Shown here: piece after piece, positions 47,010 through 59,972 of the stretch
Layout of the letters: every line of letters starts with the position of its first letter
Position numbering within the stretch: the first letter of the stretch is position 1
NCBI GenBank assembly: GCA_027943335.1
Contig: BSBK01006423.1
Location: 195,001 to 259,000 of the forward strand
Reading direction: 5' to 3'
Length of the DNA stretch: 64,000 nt
DNA from: Chamaecyparis obtusa
Taxonomy: Eukaryota; Streptophyta; Pinopsida; Cupressales; Cupressaceae
The notes under the pieces: generated by a model
Database searches by the model: none
Told to the model about the DNA's origin: nothing
What the model saw: the letters and a program-made list of their open reading frames with translations, nothing else
Position numbers and translations under genes: made by a program

Positions 47010-48650
47010 ATATGGTAGATCTAGGGAACAAATATACCCAAGATTGGCCTAGGCACCCAAGTTCCTACCAAAGGAACCCAAGTCGAACCCAGAGGAGAAC
47101 AAAAGTAGAACCAGAACCTAGTCTCAAATAAAGAACCGGATAACTTGGCTTTTTTCTAATTCAAGTTTATTTCTGAATTCTTCTCTAATTCCAACCTGAT
47201 TATTCCATATTTTGTTTTCCAATTTTCCTTCTTCCTCACTCCAAATTATGTTATGTTCTTATTTCCTTTTACTAATTGTGCTATTTCAAGGATCACCACG
47301 CATGACTTGGTTAAGATGATGAATGTTGTCAATGCCTTTATTACCAAGGAATCACTGCCCACCATTAATGAATATTCAGATCCAGGTATTCAGAGATGCT
47401 AGAAAACAATAGTATGAGTCAACTCTTCGAAGAAAAATAGCTGGCCAAGACTACAAACTTGATCATCAAAATGCACCGAAGAAGAGAAGAATTAGTCAAA
47501 AGGTTATAGCTAGATTAGGTGGTTGTCGACTGGCAGGTCCCATAGGCTGCTTGGGCCTTGTGGACGTTATTAAAATCTTTCATTCATTCAATGATCATTG
47601 TTTCCTAAGGGTAATCGTTGTTTGTGTATGTTGATCACCCAAGTCTTTGGCTATGATTTGCATGCTATGAGGTTTGTCACAAGTGGGGGTATGACATGCT
47701 GGTTGGATTATAACATATTAACACTTACACAATGAAGAAGACAAATGATTAAACAGAAAGAGAGGACCAACTAAACCATCTTGTGGTTAGTCTATATCAC
47801 ATTGAGAAACAACGTCAAGACTCGAGAATCAAAACAATCAAAAGTTTCTTCAAGACCATGAATGATCAACAACATTCCATCAGAAAAGAAAACACTAATC
47901 TATGTTATCATTAAGCCATAAAATATATCTTTAAAGTTTAGAAGCATCACAAAAAACTTTCAAGAAACATAGTACTATCCAAAATATGTCTTTAAAGTTT
48001 ATTTCTAATGATTATGATGATGTTGATGTTGATGTCTATAATTTATTTCACTTACTGATGCTTGCCTAGATTGAATTTTGAATTGCCAGGCTAGAGAACA
48101 CTTTCAAAATTTAGGGTCTGATCCACATGATACTCTTAGTTACAGCTCAAATGCAGCTCAACATATTTTTGATCCTGGGCAACCCACTGTAGAAACTCAT
48201 CCGCAAGTGAAATTTAATGTTGTGAATCTTGGCATTGTTAATGTTATTACTTTTCCTCATGTTTCATATTTCTAAAAATGTTTCTTAGCACTATATTATT
48301 TTTCAATTCCTATATTTGCATCTTTTTAGATCATTAACTTAAGCATTACATGTCTTTGTTCAAAGTTTATCCTAACACTATATTATATCTTATTCTTATT
48401 ACAATGTTCTTTGTTATGGGGTAGGAGGTCAATCTTCATTATCTTCATTGTGGGGGACAGTGAAGATTTCTTTGACAAATAGCAGGTCTTCTTTAGTATC
48501 TTATAATAACATGCTAAACTGATAAAGGTGTTATGGGCATTTAATCTGTAATTACTAATAGATTAAGCATATTATTACTATGTTTAATGTTCCATTTAAA
48601 TGCATTTAACACAAAAAACAAATTTACAAAACTGAACCAATGGCATGTTT
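47010..48650. other. No gene recognised
   Basis: Mixed sequence without recognised domains. A 65-codon frame at 48078-48275 (plus) is not low-complexity (LGSDPHDTLSYSSNAAQH) but has no family I can name. Confidence 0.4.
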
Positions 48651-48654
48651 ACAA

Positions 48655-49375
48655 CAAAGATGTTTTGAGGAGTTTGCTCCTTGTTTAATGTTAATTGTTC
48701 CTGCACAATCCACTCATACAATAGTGAAATGCTATGTGGAAGGGAAGGGGGATTGTGAAAGACTTGTTATCATTTTATTGTGTATTTCCAATATGTTTGG
48801 ATGTAGGGCAGACCAGGAGAATGAAGGATCACTCACTGATTGCATGATAACCCTGTTTTGAAGGGTCACTGGTTGAGGGGACAGTCAAGATCCAGATGAT
48901 TGGGCCATTGGAGGACCCTATTTATTTGTATTAATTTCTATTCAAATTGAATGCATTGATTTCTTGTGAATTATTAGCTACTATGTATCATGCAACTGCA
49001 TTGGTAAATATGCATATACTTCTCTAGGGTTGTAAGCCACTTAGAGATCAAAATAGAGAAACTAAATAAAAATCATTCTTTGTCCTATTTCCTTTTTAAA
49101 AAGTCTCAACTATCAATGATACAATACATTTGATGCCCTGAGCTATCAATACAAATGACGCCTATCTAGAAGCTCACGGGTTGTCCATTTGATAACTAAA
49201 GTCAACATTTCAAAAAAATAGATATCCTTGAGCACAAGCACCAATAACATCAAATAATGGAGTTAAAGCATGGGCTAGGGCGTGACACCAGTAGAATGCG
49301 GTCATTTCAGTGACAACAATATACAATGGCGTCATTAAACATGCCAATAATATCAACAAACGTGAATCCAAACAT
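48655..49375. repeat. Inverted counterpart of 16309-17165
   Basis: Minus-strand order: the TTTGATGTTATTGGTGCTTG segment, the GGCTTACAACCCTAGAG stretch, the 175-bp-type unit, then AACAATTAACATTAAACAAG, as at 16309-17165. Divergence is moderate by eye. Confidence 0.7.
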
Positions 49376-49759
49376 TTGAAAACCAATGGCATGTTTACAA
49401 CAAAGGTCTAATAGAACTCCCAACAACTCTTAAACATACTTTATCTGATATGATGAATTCTTGAACAATTAAGGTTGGAGTAGACATAGTTATCACACTT
49501 TTTTTGTCTGTGGTACAAGGAAGATTTGGCTAGGTCAAATCTTCCTTCGTGCTAGCAGTCTATAGAAATAGACATTTATTAACAATTGATCATATCAGAT
49601 AACTAGTATGTTTAAGAATTGTTGGGATTGGTCCTTTGGCGTGTATTAAATAGAATATAATTTTTATCATATATTATTATCATTCTATTTCTTTGTTGTA
49701 AACATGTCATTGGTTCAGTTTTGTAACTTAACTATTGTATGAGTGGATTGTGCAGGAAC
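49376..49759. other. Spacer with hairpin and fragment of repeat family
   Basis: Contains a copy of the AAGGAAGATTTG hairpin (about 49515-49545), also found at 19672-19700, and CATTGGTTCAGTTTTGTA repeats shared with 29155 and 51105. Confidence 0.5.
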
Positions 49760-50400
49760 AATTAACATTAAACAAGGAGCAAACTCCTCAACACATCTTG
49801 GAAACCATTGAATTCAATAATAAATGAAACCTAACACCAACACTATTCCTTCCATTCACTTCTACCAAGAATAAAGCATTTGATCCATTCAACATTACAT
49901 ATAATCATTAGACAGTTACATTTTCTGACTGTGTAGAGGAACAGTCATGACCAAAATGATCAAAACTACTTTCACCCTTGCACAAGCTATTCCAAACTTC
50001 AAGTAAAATGAGCAATATGCTATATCAAATCATGCATATTCATAGTAACCATTCAAAGGATCATTTTCTCAATGCACCCTCTGACTGTACTCCTGCGACA
50101 GAGAAAGGAAACCTCAAAATAGAGAATGGAAACTTAGTAAAACTAGTCTATGCCATTGTTTGTGAGGGTACAATCATGATAAGTGCCTCTCAAACCTCTC
50201 CAAACATGTAAGATTGTCTTTAAATACTTTATTGATCTCTTCTAAACATTAACCAAATCAAACCTACATTTGAATCCACACACAATAACCCCAAAATGAA
50301 GGGTTTTGTATCCTTTAATGAATCTCAGTCACTGGTAATGCATGGACAGTCAAACCAGTAGTCTCCAAAGCATTCAATAAGTGACTAGATTGTATTTAAT
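49760..50400. repeat. Inverted counterpart of 20093-20640
   Basis: Reverse-complement match through CTCAACACATCTTGGAAACC, TGCACAAGCTATTCCAAACT and GGACAGTCAAACCAGTAGTC. 50400-50700 repeats part of it again in the same orientation. Confidence 0.7.
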
Positions 50401-52064
50401 ACACGCCAAAGGACCAATTGTATGAAATTGTCAATCACATAGCATTTCACTGTTGTATGAGTGGATTGTGTAGGAACAATTAACATTAAACAAGGAGAAA
50501 ACTCCTCAACACATCTTGGAAACCATTGAATTCAATAATAAATGAAATCTAACACCAACACTATTCCTTCCATTTACTTCTACCAAGAATAAAGCATTTA
50601 ATCCATTCAACATTACATATAATCATTAGATAGTTACATTTCCTGACTATGTACTAGAGGAACAATCACGACCAAAATGATCAAAACATTTGAAAATAGT
50701 GAATCGATATCCTTGAGCACAAGCACTAATAACATCAAATAATAGAGATAAAGCATGGGCTAGGGCACAACACCAGTAGAATGCAGTCATTTCAGAGAGC
50801 ATTCATGATCAAATAAAATGCAATGCATTTGAAATTTGTGGTTGAATATGATGCCAAATGCTCGAAAGATGAAGAAATCACATACGAAGAACATGTAATT
50901 GGTTCAGTTTTGTAAATTTATTTTTTGTGTAATTAGTAAATGGAAAATTAAATACAAATAACACCTTTATCAATTTAATTAGCATGTTATTATCATATCA
51001 GATAAAGTATGTTTAAGAATTGTTGGGACTGGTCCTTTTGCATGTATTAAACATAATAGAATTTTCAGCATATTATTATCAATCTATTTCTTTGTTCTAA
51101 ACATGCCATTGGTTCAGTTTTGTAGATTTGTTTTTGTGTTAAATGCATTTTTCATGAGGAGGGTTCTTGTTCTAAGGAGATTGATGAAGATTGTGCACCT
51201 CAAAAACCAATTCATAATGTACCAATCATGTTTCCTATTCACTTATATTTTTGGATTGGTAAATCTCCTTATAAGTTTCATGTCCTTTCTTTTGATTACT
51301 ATGGATGAGATAGATATCTTACATTTAACATTCAACTTCTTTACATTTTAGAACATGTAGTGTTTTTTTTGAGGATTTTACCAAATCAACTTTTAACATA
51401 AACCGAAAACACCAAATTGGTATCTTGCCCTTTCAACTTGACAAAATATTTGCATTTGACCAATAACTGCAAGGAACTGAATGATAAATCCACATACCTG
51501 TATCTTTGTAAAATACTGGGAACATCAAAAAGATGGCTAAGTGGCTGCCGCCATGATTTTTATCTATTGAATATGGAAAAAAAAGCACCAAAAAGAATAG
51601 AATAGAAAACATGATTGGTCATTTCAAAGAGCATTCATGATCAAATAAAATGCAATGCCTTCTCTCGCGCTCAATCAGCTTTCACCCGCTCATTTTCTCC
51701 CACTCCTTTTCTCTACAATTGAAATAAAAATGATTTGGCCATTTCAAAATAGTGAATCAATATCCTTGAGCACAAGCACCAATAACATCAACTATTTTGA
51801 TCTGTGGGTACCCTAAGGTTGGCAAGACTTCTTTTATTAATAAGATTACTCTACAAGCTTGAAGAAGTGGTATATTTGGGCAAATGAAGAGTGGAAAGAC
51901 GAGGATGTTCCTGAGATCATGGATGGACACAATGTTGTAGACAGAATGGGAAGACATCTTTCTAGCTTGACCCTAGATCCTTCAACAATTAGGGTAGGAT
52001 CTAGACCCATGCTAAAAAGATGTCTTCATTTTTTATGTGGAATATAGGCTTTGCTGCTGCAACA
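50401..52064. other. Rearranged repeat pieces, no gene
   Basis: 50690-50800 and 51745-51790 carry the inverted TTTGATGTTATTGGTGCTTG family. 51625-51740 is inverted relative to 16150-16300 (CTCCCACTCCTTTTCTC against GAGAAGGAGAAAAGGAG). 51790-52050 is unassigned. Confidence 0.5.
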
Positions 52065-52084
52065 ATGATAGACTGCGATGTAGA

Positions 52085-52292
52085 TATCACAACAGCTGAG
52101 AAACAATGACAGATTGCGATGTGGGCATCATGGTCACAATTTTTTGGAGACACAACATAATTGAGGGGTTTTCCTAGACGATGCAAAGAAACCACTACTT
52201 TGCATTGTCTGGGAAAACCACTCAATTATGTTGTGTCTTCAGAACATTGTGACCATGATGCCTACATTTATGTTTCTCAACTATTGTGTCCC
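52085..52292. mobile_element. Second foldback element copy
   Basis: GCATCATGGTCACAATTTTT pairs with ACATTGTGACCATGATGCC. The arms continue through ACATAATTGAG to a loop near 52190. Ends and interior match the foldback at 33084-33363, with a shorter loop. Confidence 0.75.
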
Positions 52293-54971
52293 ATGACCCC
52301 TTATGAATGTCATGCCCCTATCTGCTTCTGGCTTGGTTTCTAATTCTGCATCTTTATTTAGTTGTTTTAGGGTGGATTTATGTCTTGGTTCGGATTTGTT
52401 TTTTGTTCAGACTCTTTTGGTTGTGAGTTGGATTATAGCTTTGTTTAAACTTTGATTTATATCTTTGACAGAATATGGATATTTAACTTGACAGTTAATT
52501 GTTAATCTTTTGTTAGATTATGGCGTTGGATTTATTTGATTTAATTAAATAGTTGCAGATACTGTACTTTCTGAACTATCAATTTTCTCTGATTATTTAA
52601 GGTATTTGGGAGATGATTGTCTATAAGTTTAAACAAACTCATTCTTGAATTGGAAAAGAATTTCTATGCTGCTATTAAGATTTCAATAATGTGATTTTCG
52701 ATGATATGTAGTCTGTATTTGTTAAGGAAAAATATGGTTAATTATATGGTTAATGTTAGTGGTTAAAATGATTTTATTATGTTAATGTTAATTGTTAAAT
52801 GGAAATTAAATTTAAAGGAAAATAAATTAGTAAAATGTTAGAATGGATTAGTAGTTATCCTAACATTCTATGTGATTATGTTAGACAGGATTAAGGTTAG
52901 TAAATTCTCTAACCTAGGCTTTGGGCTAAGAAATATTTCCTAAGGTTTTCGTGACCTATGATCTAATGTGGCTATGACTTACCAATCTCGTTTTGCTAAG
53001 ATATTTGTGTTGCTTTGTTTCGAATGTGCATTGGGATTTGATTGTTATATGCATATGCGGTTTAATTCTAAGCATGTGTAATTGGGAGTTCTTGGTAAGT
53101 ACGTGTACTGCGGTGACATCTGTCGCATTGTTTAGTGAAAGTGGTAGTGAAAGATAAGTTTGAAATTTAATGCAGCTATGACATGCATATGGGAATTGAA
53201 TGACTTCAGTTTGCTGTCGGTCATTTGCATTGGCAAGGTTTTCTCTGTTATGAGGTAATGTGTTTGATGCCTAGAAAGGTTGCGAAAATGGGGTTGTTAT
53301 GTTCAGCTTGGAGGGAAAAATGGTTGTATACCTGGGCATTATTAATGGGATTCTTCATTATGTATGTCACGGTTCTATTTTTGTTCTTGGAGCTTATTAT
53401 TTGGAAGCACTATTCGGTTTTTGTGCTTGTGAAACGAGCTCTGTCACGGTGTGCTCTGTTTCATTGCTTGGTTCTTGGATTTTTTTCGGTGGGTTTAGCT
53501 TTGTTGCTAAGCAAAGGGCTTGGATATTTGGTGTAGCTTGCCAGTTGGGAGCGAGGTCTTTGGTTTCAACTTTCGGGTTTCAGAACACCCCCACTCTGTA
53601 ATAAAGGCAGGGGCATTCTCTAACTCAACTCTTGCTTTATTTATAAATTTGGTTTATAAAATTTCATTAAAAATAGTTTTTATTCATATAATGTATTGTG
53701 TTAGGAATGTTCATGTGTTCTGTGGAAATATCTTTTGAAATGTTTGATTATGAACATGGTAGTGTTTACGTTCACTGTTTGATATTTGGAATTTCGGTTG
53801 TGAAGTTTTCGGTTCAGTAAATTAGAAGTATTGTTTAGGGTTTGTTGAATTCGGTGATACTGTATTGTAGGAATATGTGGATGTGGGGTTTCCTGGGCTT
53901 TGGGGAGCAATATGTGTTTCTCTGTTCGAGTATGATATTGTGATTTCGGTCAAGGGAACTGTAGTGTGTGTTTTAGGGAGTAACATTCAGGAGTTAGGAC
54001 TGTGAAGTTTTTGCATCTATGTGATCAATTTTACCGAGCTTCTGGAATGTTAATTTGCATTTTAGGATTAGACTGTTATAGTGTTGGTATTGGGGCTTGT
54101 CGCTAGGTATTTGGGTGTCGAGACTTCTAAGTTATTGTGTTCTTTTTTTTGTGTGGTTATCGGGTTCTGTGGATTCTTGGGTTTGGCTTAGTGTTGTTAC
54201 CATTGTGAAAAGAGGTTTTTTATCGACCTTGGAACAATATGTGATTTCATAACTTGTTTTCGACTTGATATTTCTAATTTTATAACTGTTCTTGTAAGTA
54301 ATAACAGTTAATGTTATCCAGTTGCTTACTGTTGAGTATTGTAGTTGATTTACTAGTTTTGCCGAGCCTTGGAATGAGAAATTTTGTTGTGTCATGGTTT
54401 GAGGCTTGCAAGGGGTTTTTCTCTATCTAGGAGCTTGTAGTATTGGTTTTGAGAGTTGAGAGATTCGGTTACCACGAAGGTATGTTGAGGACAGTCATCG
54501 TATAACTGTGTATCAGTCTCTAGTGTTAGTTGTTCTTATGGTCATCGACAATTATATGCTCTAGAAAGAGGGGATTAAGTTCTAGTTATAATATACAACA
54601 GTTGTTGCTATATAGGATAGGTTGGGTCTGTTGTGATCTTTCATTAGGAATCGGGTTCTGTTAGATGAAGTGTTGTAGCAGAGTATGGAATATAGCTATT
54701 GTTTTTTTTATATTTTGGTATTCTCGGTTGTTATGGGGTCTATAATGGAAGCCTCTACAGTCACATTGTTTACTTTCATAGATTTGGTTATGGTTTTGGT
54801 CTGCAGGCTATTTGATAGTTACTGTAGCAGTAGATTTTCTCTTTGCGGGATATTTGGTGTGGTAACAGTAATTGATAATTCATGTTTCGAATGGGTTATC
54901 TGATTGTATGTTTTCTGATAGAATTACAATTATGATGTAGTGCTCTAAATTCTGTATAATTACAAGGGTAC

Positions 54972-55130
<159 letters not shown>

Positions 55131-55310
55131 TACTCATACTGTGATTATATATACATATGTATATATATGTGTGTACGCCTATAAGTATGTACATATATAT
55201 ATATATTTGTAGGAACGTGTATGTATATATGTATATACACATACCGTGAGTGTATATACATATGTATATATATGTGTGTACGCCTACAAGTATGTACATA
55301 TGTGATTTGT
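55131..55310. repeat. Tandem duplication of about 100 bp
   Basis: TATATACATATGTATATATA followed by TGTGTGTACGCCTA occurs twice (about 55147-55195 and 55253-55305) beside the microsatellite. Confidence 0.8.
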
Positions 55311-56710
55311 AACAGAGATGACAGAATTGAAACAAGTGCATTTTTATATGGGTGGTAAATATGTAGGTAATGTGTAATTCTGCATTAAACATTAGTATAT
55401 GAATTTGATTGTTAACTTTCCATGGATTTACAAATAACTTTGTTAGTTACAATGTGATAGCTTAATGGAATTGATTTTTAAGTGTTAATTGTATCGGTCA
55501 ATTGACAATAAAATTTGATATTTCAATTATCAGTTATAATATTGCAATTGGATGTTAGGAATTGGATATTATTGTTACTTGTGTTTTCTAAGGATAGTAT
55601 TGGAAATTCTGGCTTTAGTTATTCTTTCAGTTGATGAAAAGAAGATGCTTTGCTGTGGTTATTTTGAAAAGTGATTTCATGGATGTATGTGGTTATTTTA
55701 AATTGATGATTCAGTATTAAGGATTTCAGTTATTAAGTAAACATTAATAGTTGAATTTGGTAATTCAGGTTTTATTATGGTTTAACTATTATTGGTAGTA
55801 TGAAGTGTTTTGAGATAATGCAAGTGTGATCCTTAGTATGGGAAACTGACTTTTGTCTAGAGCCTAAGGGTGAAGGAATATCTATCAATTATATTACTAA
55901 GTGATAATTTAATAATTCATGGGCTATGGGTTTCATTTAAAAAGATAAGATATGTTGCCCTGATTACTTGCACATGTTGGTGAAGGGAATGGATTTACCT
56001 TATTGCTTGTAAAGAATAAGGCTGGCATAATGAATTCTTCGAGTTTCCTATATGGTTACTGATCGTTGATTCTTATGTAGATACCCAAAGCTAGTGGATC
56101 ATCACCTTGTCATTTTCTTTGCAAGTTTATTTCTATTGGAAATGAAATGAAGTACTTGTATATTTCTGTTGAATAGAAATGAAATGCTTCCTGTCAATAA
56201 TGAAATATGTCTGTTTTATATGTATGGTTCAGTTTATTTTGTTAAGGTTCTAACTTGTATGATGCAGATGCTTTGGAGGTATTCTGTCATCTTAGTCTTT
56301 TTGACTAAGCCCTGTTTGTTTGTGGTTGTTTTCTATTTGGTGTTTTTTTTCAGGATTCTAGATGAGGAAAACAATGTTTTTGGGGGAATGGTTAGCTGCT
56401 GTAAAGATTTATGGAAAATACATTATTACATGGTTACTTGTTATCAAAATAGTGCTTAGGATAGCTATGGGCAATTAGATACATTCTGGAACTTTTAGGA
56501 AGTATATAATAAATATTGAGTATATTGTTATACTCTCATGCATTCAATTACCATGGATATTAAATGACTGATTAAGTCAGTTGAGTTGTTATTCGATGCT
56601 AAGTTGTATCTTGTTTATATAAAAAAAAAAATTGTTGTGCTTTTCTAGTTAATTCATTTGGTTCACTTTTAGTTGTCATTTATTTAGTTTTTCGCTTATG
56701 GGGTGTTACA

Positions 56711-57508
56711 ATGACCCTTTATGATCCCTAAGAATACATCTTAGAGGTCTTAAAATGTCGTAAAGGGTCATAAGAGGCTCCTAGGAGGGGCTAGGTGAGC
56801 TTCCACCTTCACGTGGTTGGCCCTGTTAAGTAGAGAATGTTAAACTATTCTTGAAACAAAGAGAAGCTCAATAATTTAAGGTCTCAGTCCACGAAGATGC
56901 TGAAAAAATGACAGGAATCAATGATGGAGAGTTTTTAGATTCTGAGAAGATGTATATGGAGTGGAGGCCAAATTGAGTACCAGTGTAGAGATGATGATTC
57001 AGTAACCTACATCTATAAAACCTTCACAATTATCCCTTCTTTGGCCTCCACTCATTCCTCTTCTCAAAAATGGTTATCTAGAAACTTTGGATACTATTTC
57101 TCATCCATGCACGAAATGTGCTAGTGATCGTATAAAATTACTTTAGGCCTCCAGTATTGATGAGATGTACAAGTGTAAAATGTTTTTGCGAGACTGGGAT
57201 CAATTTGTGCAGTATACATAAATGCAAGGCAGTGATTATTCTCGACGATCGACAGGTATAAGTCTTCCAAGCCTTACCTAGTAGCTAGGACTAAAGATAA
57301 CACAGCTCAAGAGACCATCATAGGTTGTCTCTTTCTTCGGTCTATATTATTGATAGAATGTTTTACCTTTCATTAGCTCATCAAATCTGGGGATTTGAAA
57401 GAATTTAATAAAATATTTTCACGAAAATGTATATTATTTAAGTTGACGTTGCACTAATTTATCTACTTCATGCACTTGTAGACTATTAGGACGATGATAA
57501 AGAAGCAT
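56711..57508. repeat. Right part of duplicated 1.1-kb segment
   Basis: Collinear with 33378-34183 from ATGACCCTTTA to GATAAAGAAGCAT, with a short deletion near the start and scattered substitutions. Confidence 0.8.
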
Positions 57509-57738
57509 CTCCTCCCATGGCCATGCTTCTTTATCATTGTCCTCATAGTCTACAAGTGCACAAAGTAGATAAATTCATGCAACATTAACTTAAATAATAT
57601 ATGTTGTCATGAAAATATTCTATTAAATTCTTTCAAAGCCCTGGATTTGATGAGCTAATGAAAGGTAAAACATTCTGTCAATAATATAGACCGAAGAAAG
57701 AGACAACCTATGATGGTCTCTTGAGTTGTGTTATCTTT
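57293..57738. repeat. Long palindrome, arms of about 215 bp, short loop
   Basis: AAAGATAACACAGCTCAAGA (57293) pairs with TGTTATCTTT (57738) and the pairing runs almost continuously to GATAAAGAAGCAT / ATGCTTCTTTATC around a loop of about 14 bases at 57509-57522. The left arm is the end of the duplicated segment; the right arm is its inverted copy. If transcribed it would fold into a long hairpin. Confidence 0.88.
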
Positions 57739-57744
57739 AATGTG

Positions 57745-58319
57745 CATATCCATCAATTTTTTAACACTTTATAATTCATTCCGACAGAAGTGCTATACAT
57801 CTGACAGATAAAATGTCAAAGAAAAATACTTTACGACAATTATTGCGACATTAATGCTATATGTTCGATAGGGAAACCTATCGGAGATATGTTGCACTGT
57901 CGTCGCTCTTCCGAGAGTTAAAATGTTGTAGATATCCAATTTTTGACATAATGTTCTGACAGTAATGCTATGTCACTGACGGGTTTATCTATCAGAAGTT
58001 GGTGGTAGATCTATCGCTATTCCAATAGTTCTAATGTCAGAAAGGATATCTTTTCAACAGTTAGTTCCGATAGTGATTGTATATTTCTAATAGGTCTTTG
58101 TGTCATAATTCCGATAGATGGACCGTAGGAAATGCAATGAAAAAGTTGTTATCATGTGCAAGTTTCTAACATGAATGGGTGTCGGTAAATCGACGGATGT
58201 CTCTTCCGTCGTAATTTCCAATGCAAAAACTATGACGGACACATGTGTCGAAATGCTGACAAATTAGCATTGCAAATCTGACAAATGGCCATCGCAATTT
58301 GACCTCAAATGTACTAGTG
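57745..58319 (-). repeat. Right CACTA terminal inverted repeat and subterminal repeats (outer)
   Basis: Contains at least eight TTCCGATAG / TCTGACAG-like motifs (e.g. 57780, 57957, 58066, 58115) and a CGACGGA / TCCGTCG hairpin near 58190-58215. It ends in CAAATGTACTAGTG. CpG is noticeably commoner here than in the surroundings. Confidence 0.65.
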
Positions 58320-58375
58320 ATAGGTTTGGTTGTTATTGTCTATTTTCATTTATATCAAACACTATGGTATGAAGG

Positions 58376-59972
58376 TGTTGGAGGTGTTTTCTCCCACACT
58401 TGTATCTAGAATTATTTTCTGAAGACATGTTCAAGTATATCAATTTGTCTGGAACAAACAAGTTGGTCTGAAAGTAGTTACAAGGTTGTGTAATTAATAC
58501 TATAGAATAATGGAAGATATGTATGTATTCTAGAGATTTTGTGAATATTTTTTTTTCCATTCTTTAGAGTTATTTTATTAGGTCTAAAAGTTAATGGTTA
58601 TGTTTGGATGGCAGTGGTTTAGTGATAGAGATATGCAGTTGAAGATGATGATTATTTAGTTGTGTTTTCTAGAAGGTTTCTACTCCAAAAATCAAGGTTG
58701 AAGTTATGAAAATGTGATTTGAACTTATTTTAGGTTTTGGTCTTGGTTGTGGTATTTCCTAGTTATATGGAAAATATTTTTGGCGATCCTGAAACAACGT
58801 TACAAAAGTGACACAACTATGATTAGTTGTTGTTATGGTCTGGAAATGTGTTGTAACGGCTTCCGATATGGATTGTTAGAAAGTGATATGGATTTTTATG
58901 TGGCATGTGGTGATTGAGATACGATTATAAAGTGATGTGGTTTTGGGTAGTATGCTACTACACATTCGACATAGCTATGGAAGTTGCTCCAATAATTGCA
59001 GATCTAGTCTTGGGTTATGTATAATGTGTTCATGGTCCATGTCTCTCCTAGAGTGGATCGTGCTTCATATTTTTTTGTCTAGATAGTGAATTTAATGTTT
59101 ACCTCTTATCTAGGTGATTTTGGGCTATATGTGACCTATGTATTTAATATTTATCTCTTATCCAATAGGGTTCATGTTATGTGTTTTCTATTTTTGGTCT
59201 GAATGCTTCTGGCATGAGACCTTTTGTATTTTGTTGTTGACATGGATGACTTGTAACTTAATTGTAATATAATTTTAGCATGTCCAACCTTGTTCTAAAG
59301 TCCACTGATCTATCTTTAATATAAGTATAGTGTGTGCTTTGGAAAAATGTAAGAGTATGGTGAGAAAAATAGTGAATATTTATAAACATAGTTACAAAAG
59401 AGTAGAGTTCAAAGTTTTAGAAGAATAAAGTTCAATTTACGAGATTGCTATTTTGTGAAGAAGAAAAGATAGAGATATTCTACCATTGACTTGGACAGAG
59501 TTGTGCAAGACAAGTGCATTATTAGGAGAATTTATATTTATCTATTGTGAAGAGTTGTATGTAGCTTGTCCCCAAGACAATGAGTCTTGGGTGCACAAGT
59601 TCTTTACTGTATCTTGATACTTTTGTATTGAGCCTTTATATGCAAGTTTGAAGCAATGAGCTCTTATTTGTATTTATTTTTGTATTAGAAGCAATCCTCA
59701 TGTTGCAAGTCTGAAGCAGTGTGCTCCTACTATCTTTGTAAGCATACTATATATCGGTAATTTATCTTTGTAAGCAAGTGCTTACAATGGTTTTTCCTAG
59801 TTTGGGTTTTCCACGTATAAAAATCTTAGTGTTCATGTGTTTCTCTTTCAAATCATTATTTTCTTAATGTTTTATGTGGTTAATATTGAATATAGTTGAT
59901 TAATCAAGTGAGATTTTAGTTTATGTTTATTCGCCCCCCTCCCCCCTCTTAGCATTCAGACTGTGTTCAACA
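58376..59972 (+). repeat. Possible solo LTR, about 1.6 kb
   Basis: Starts TGTTGGAGG and ends GTGTTCAACA. The last 200 bases (GGGTTTTCCACGTATAAAAA, a run of C-rich TTCGCCCCCCTCCCCCCTC) resemble the R/U5 end of copia LTRs. No target duplication is found (GAAGG against ACTTG) and no primer site follows, so boundaries are tentative. Confidence 0.4.

Noticed and set aside
53225..53738. Overlapping hydrophobic frames as a membrane-protein gene.
   Set aside because: Three overlapping frames of similar length, no motif, and located inside a probable non-coding LTR-like insertion.
58376..59972. A confident solo LTR with target duplication.
   Set aside because: TG...CA ends fit but the flanking 5-mers differ, so it is kept only as a low-confidence feature.
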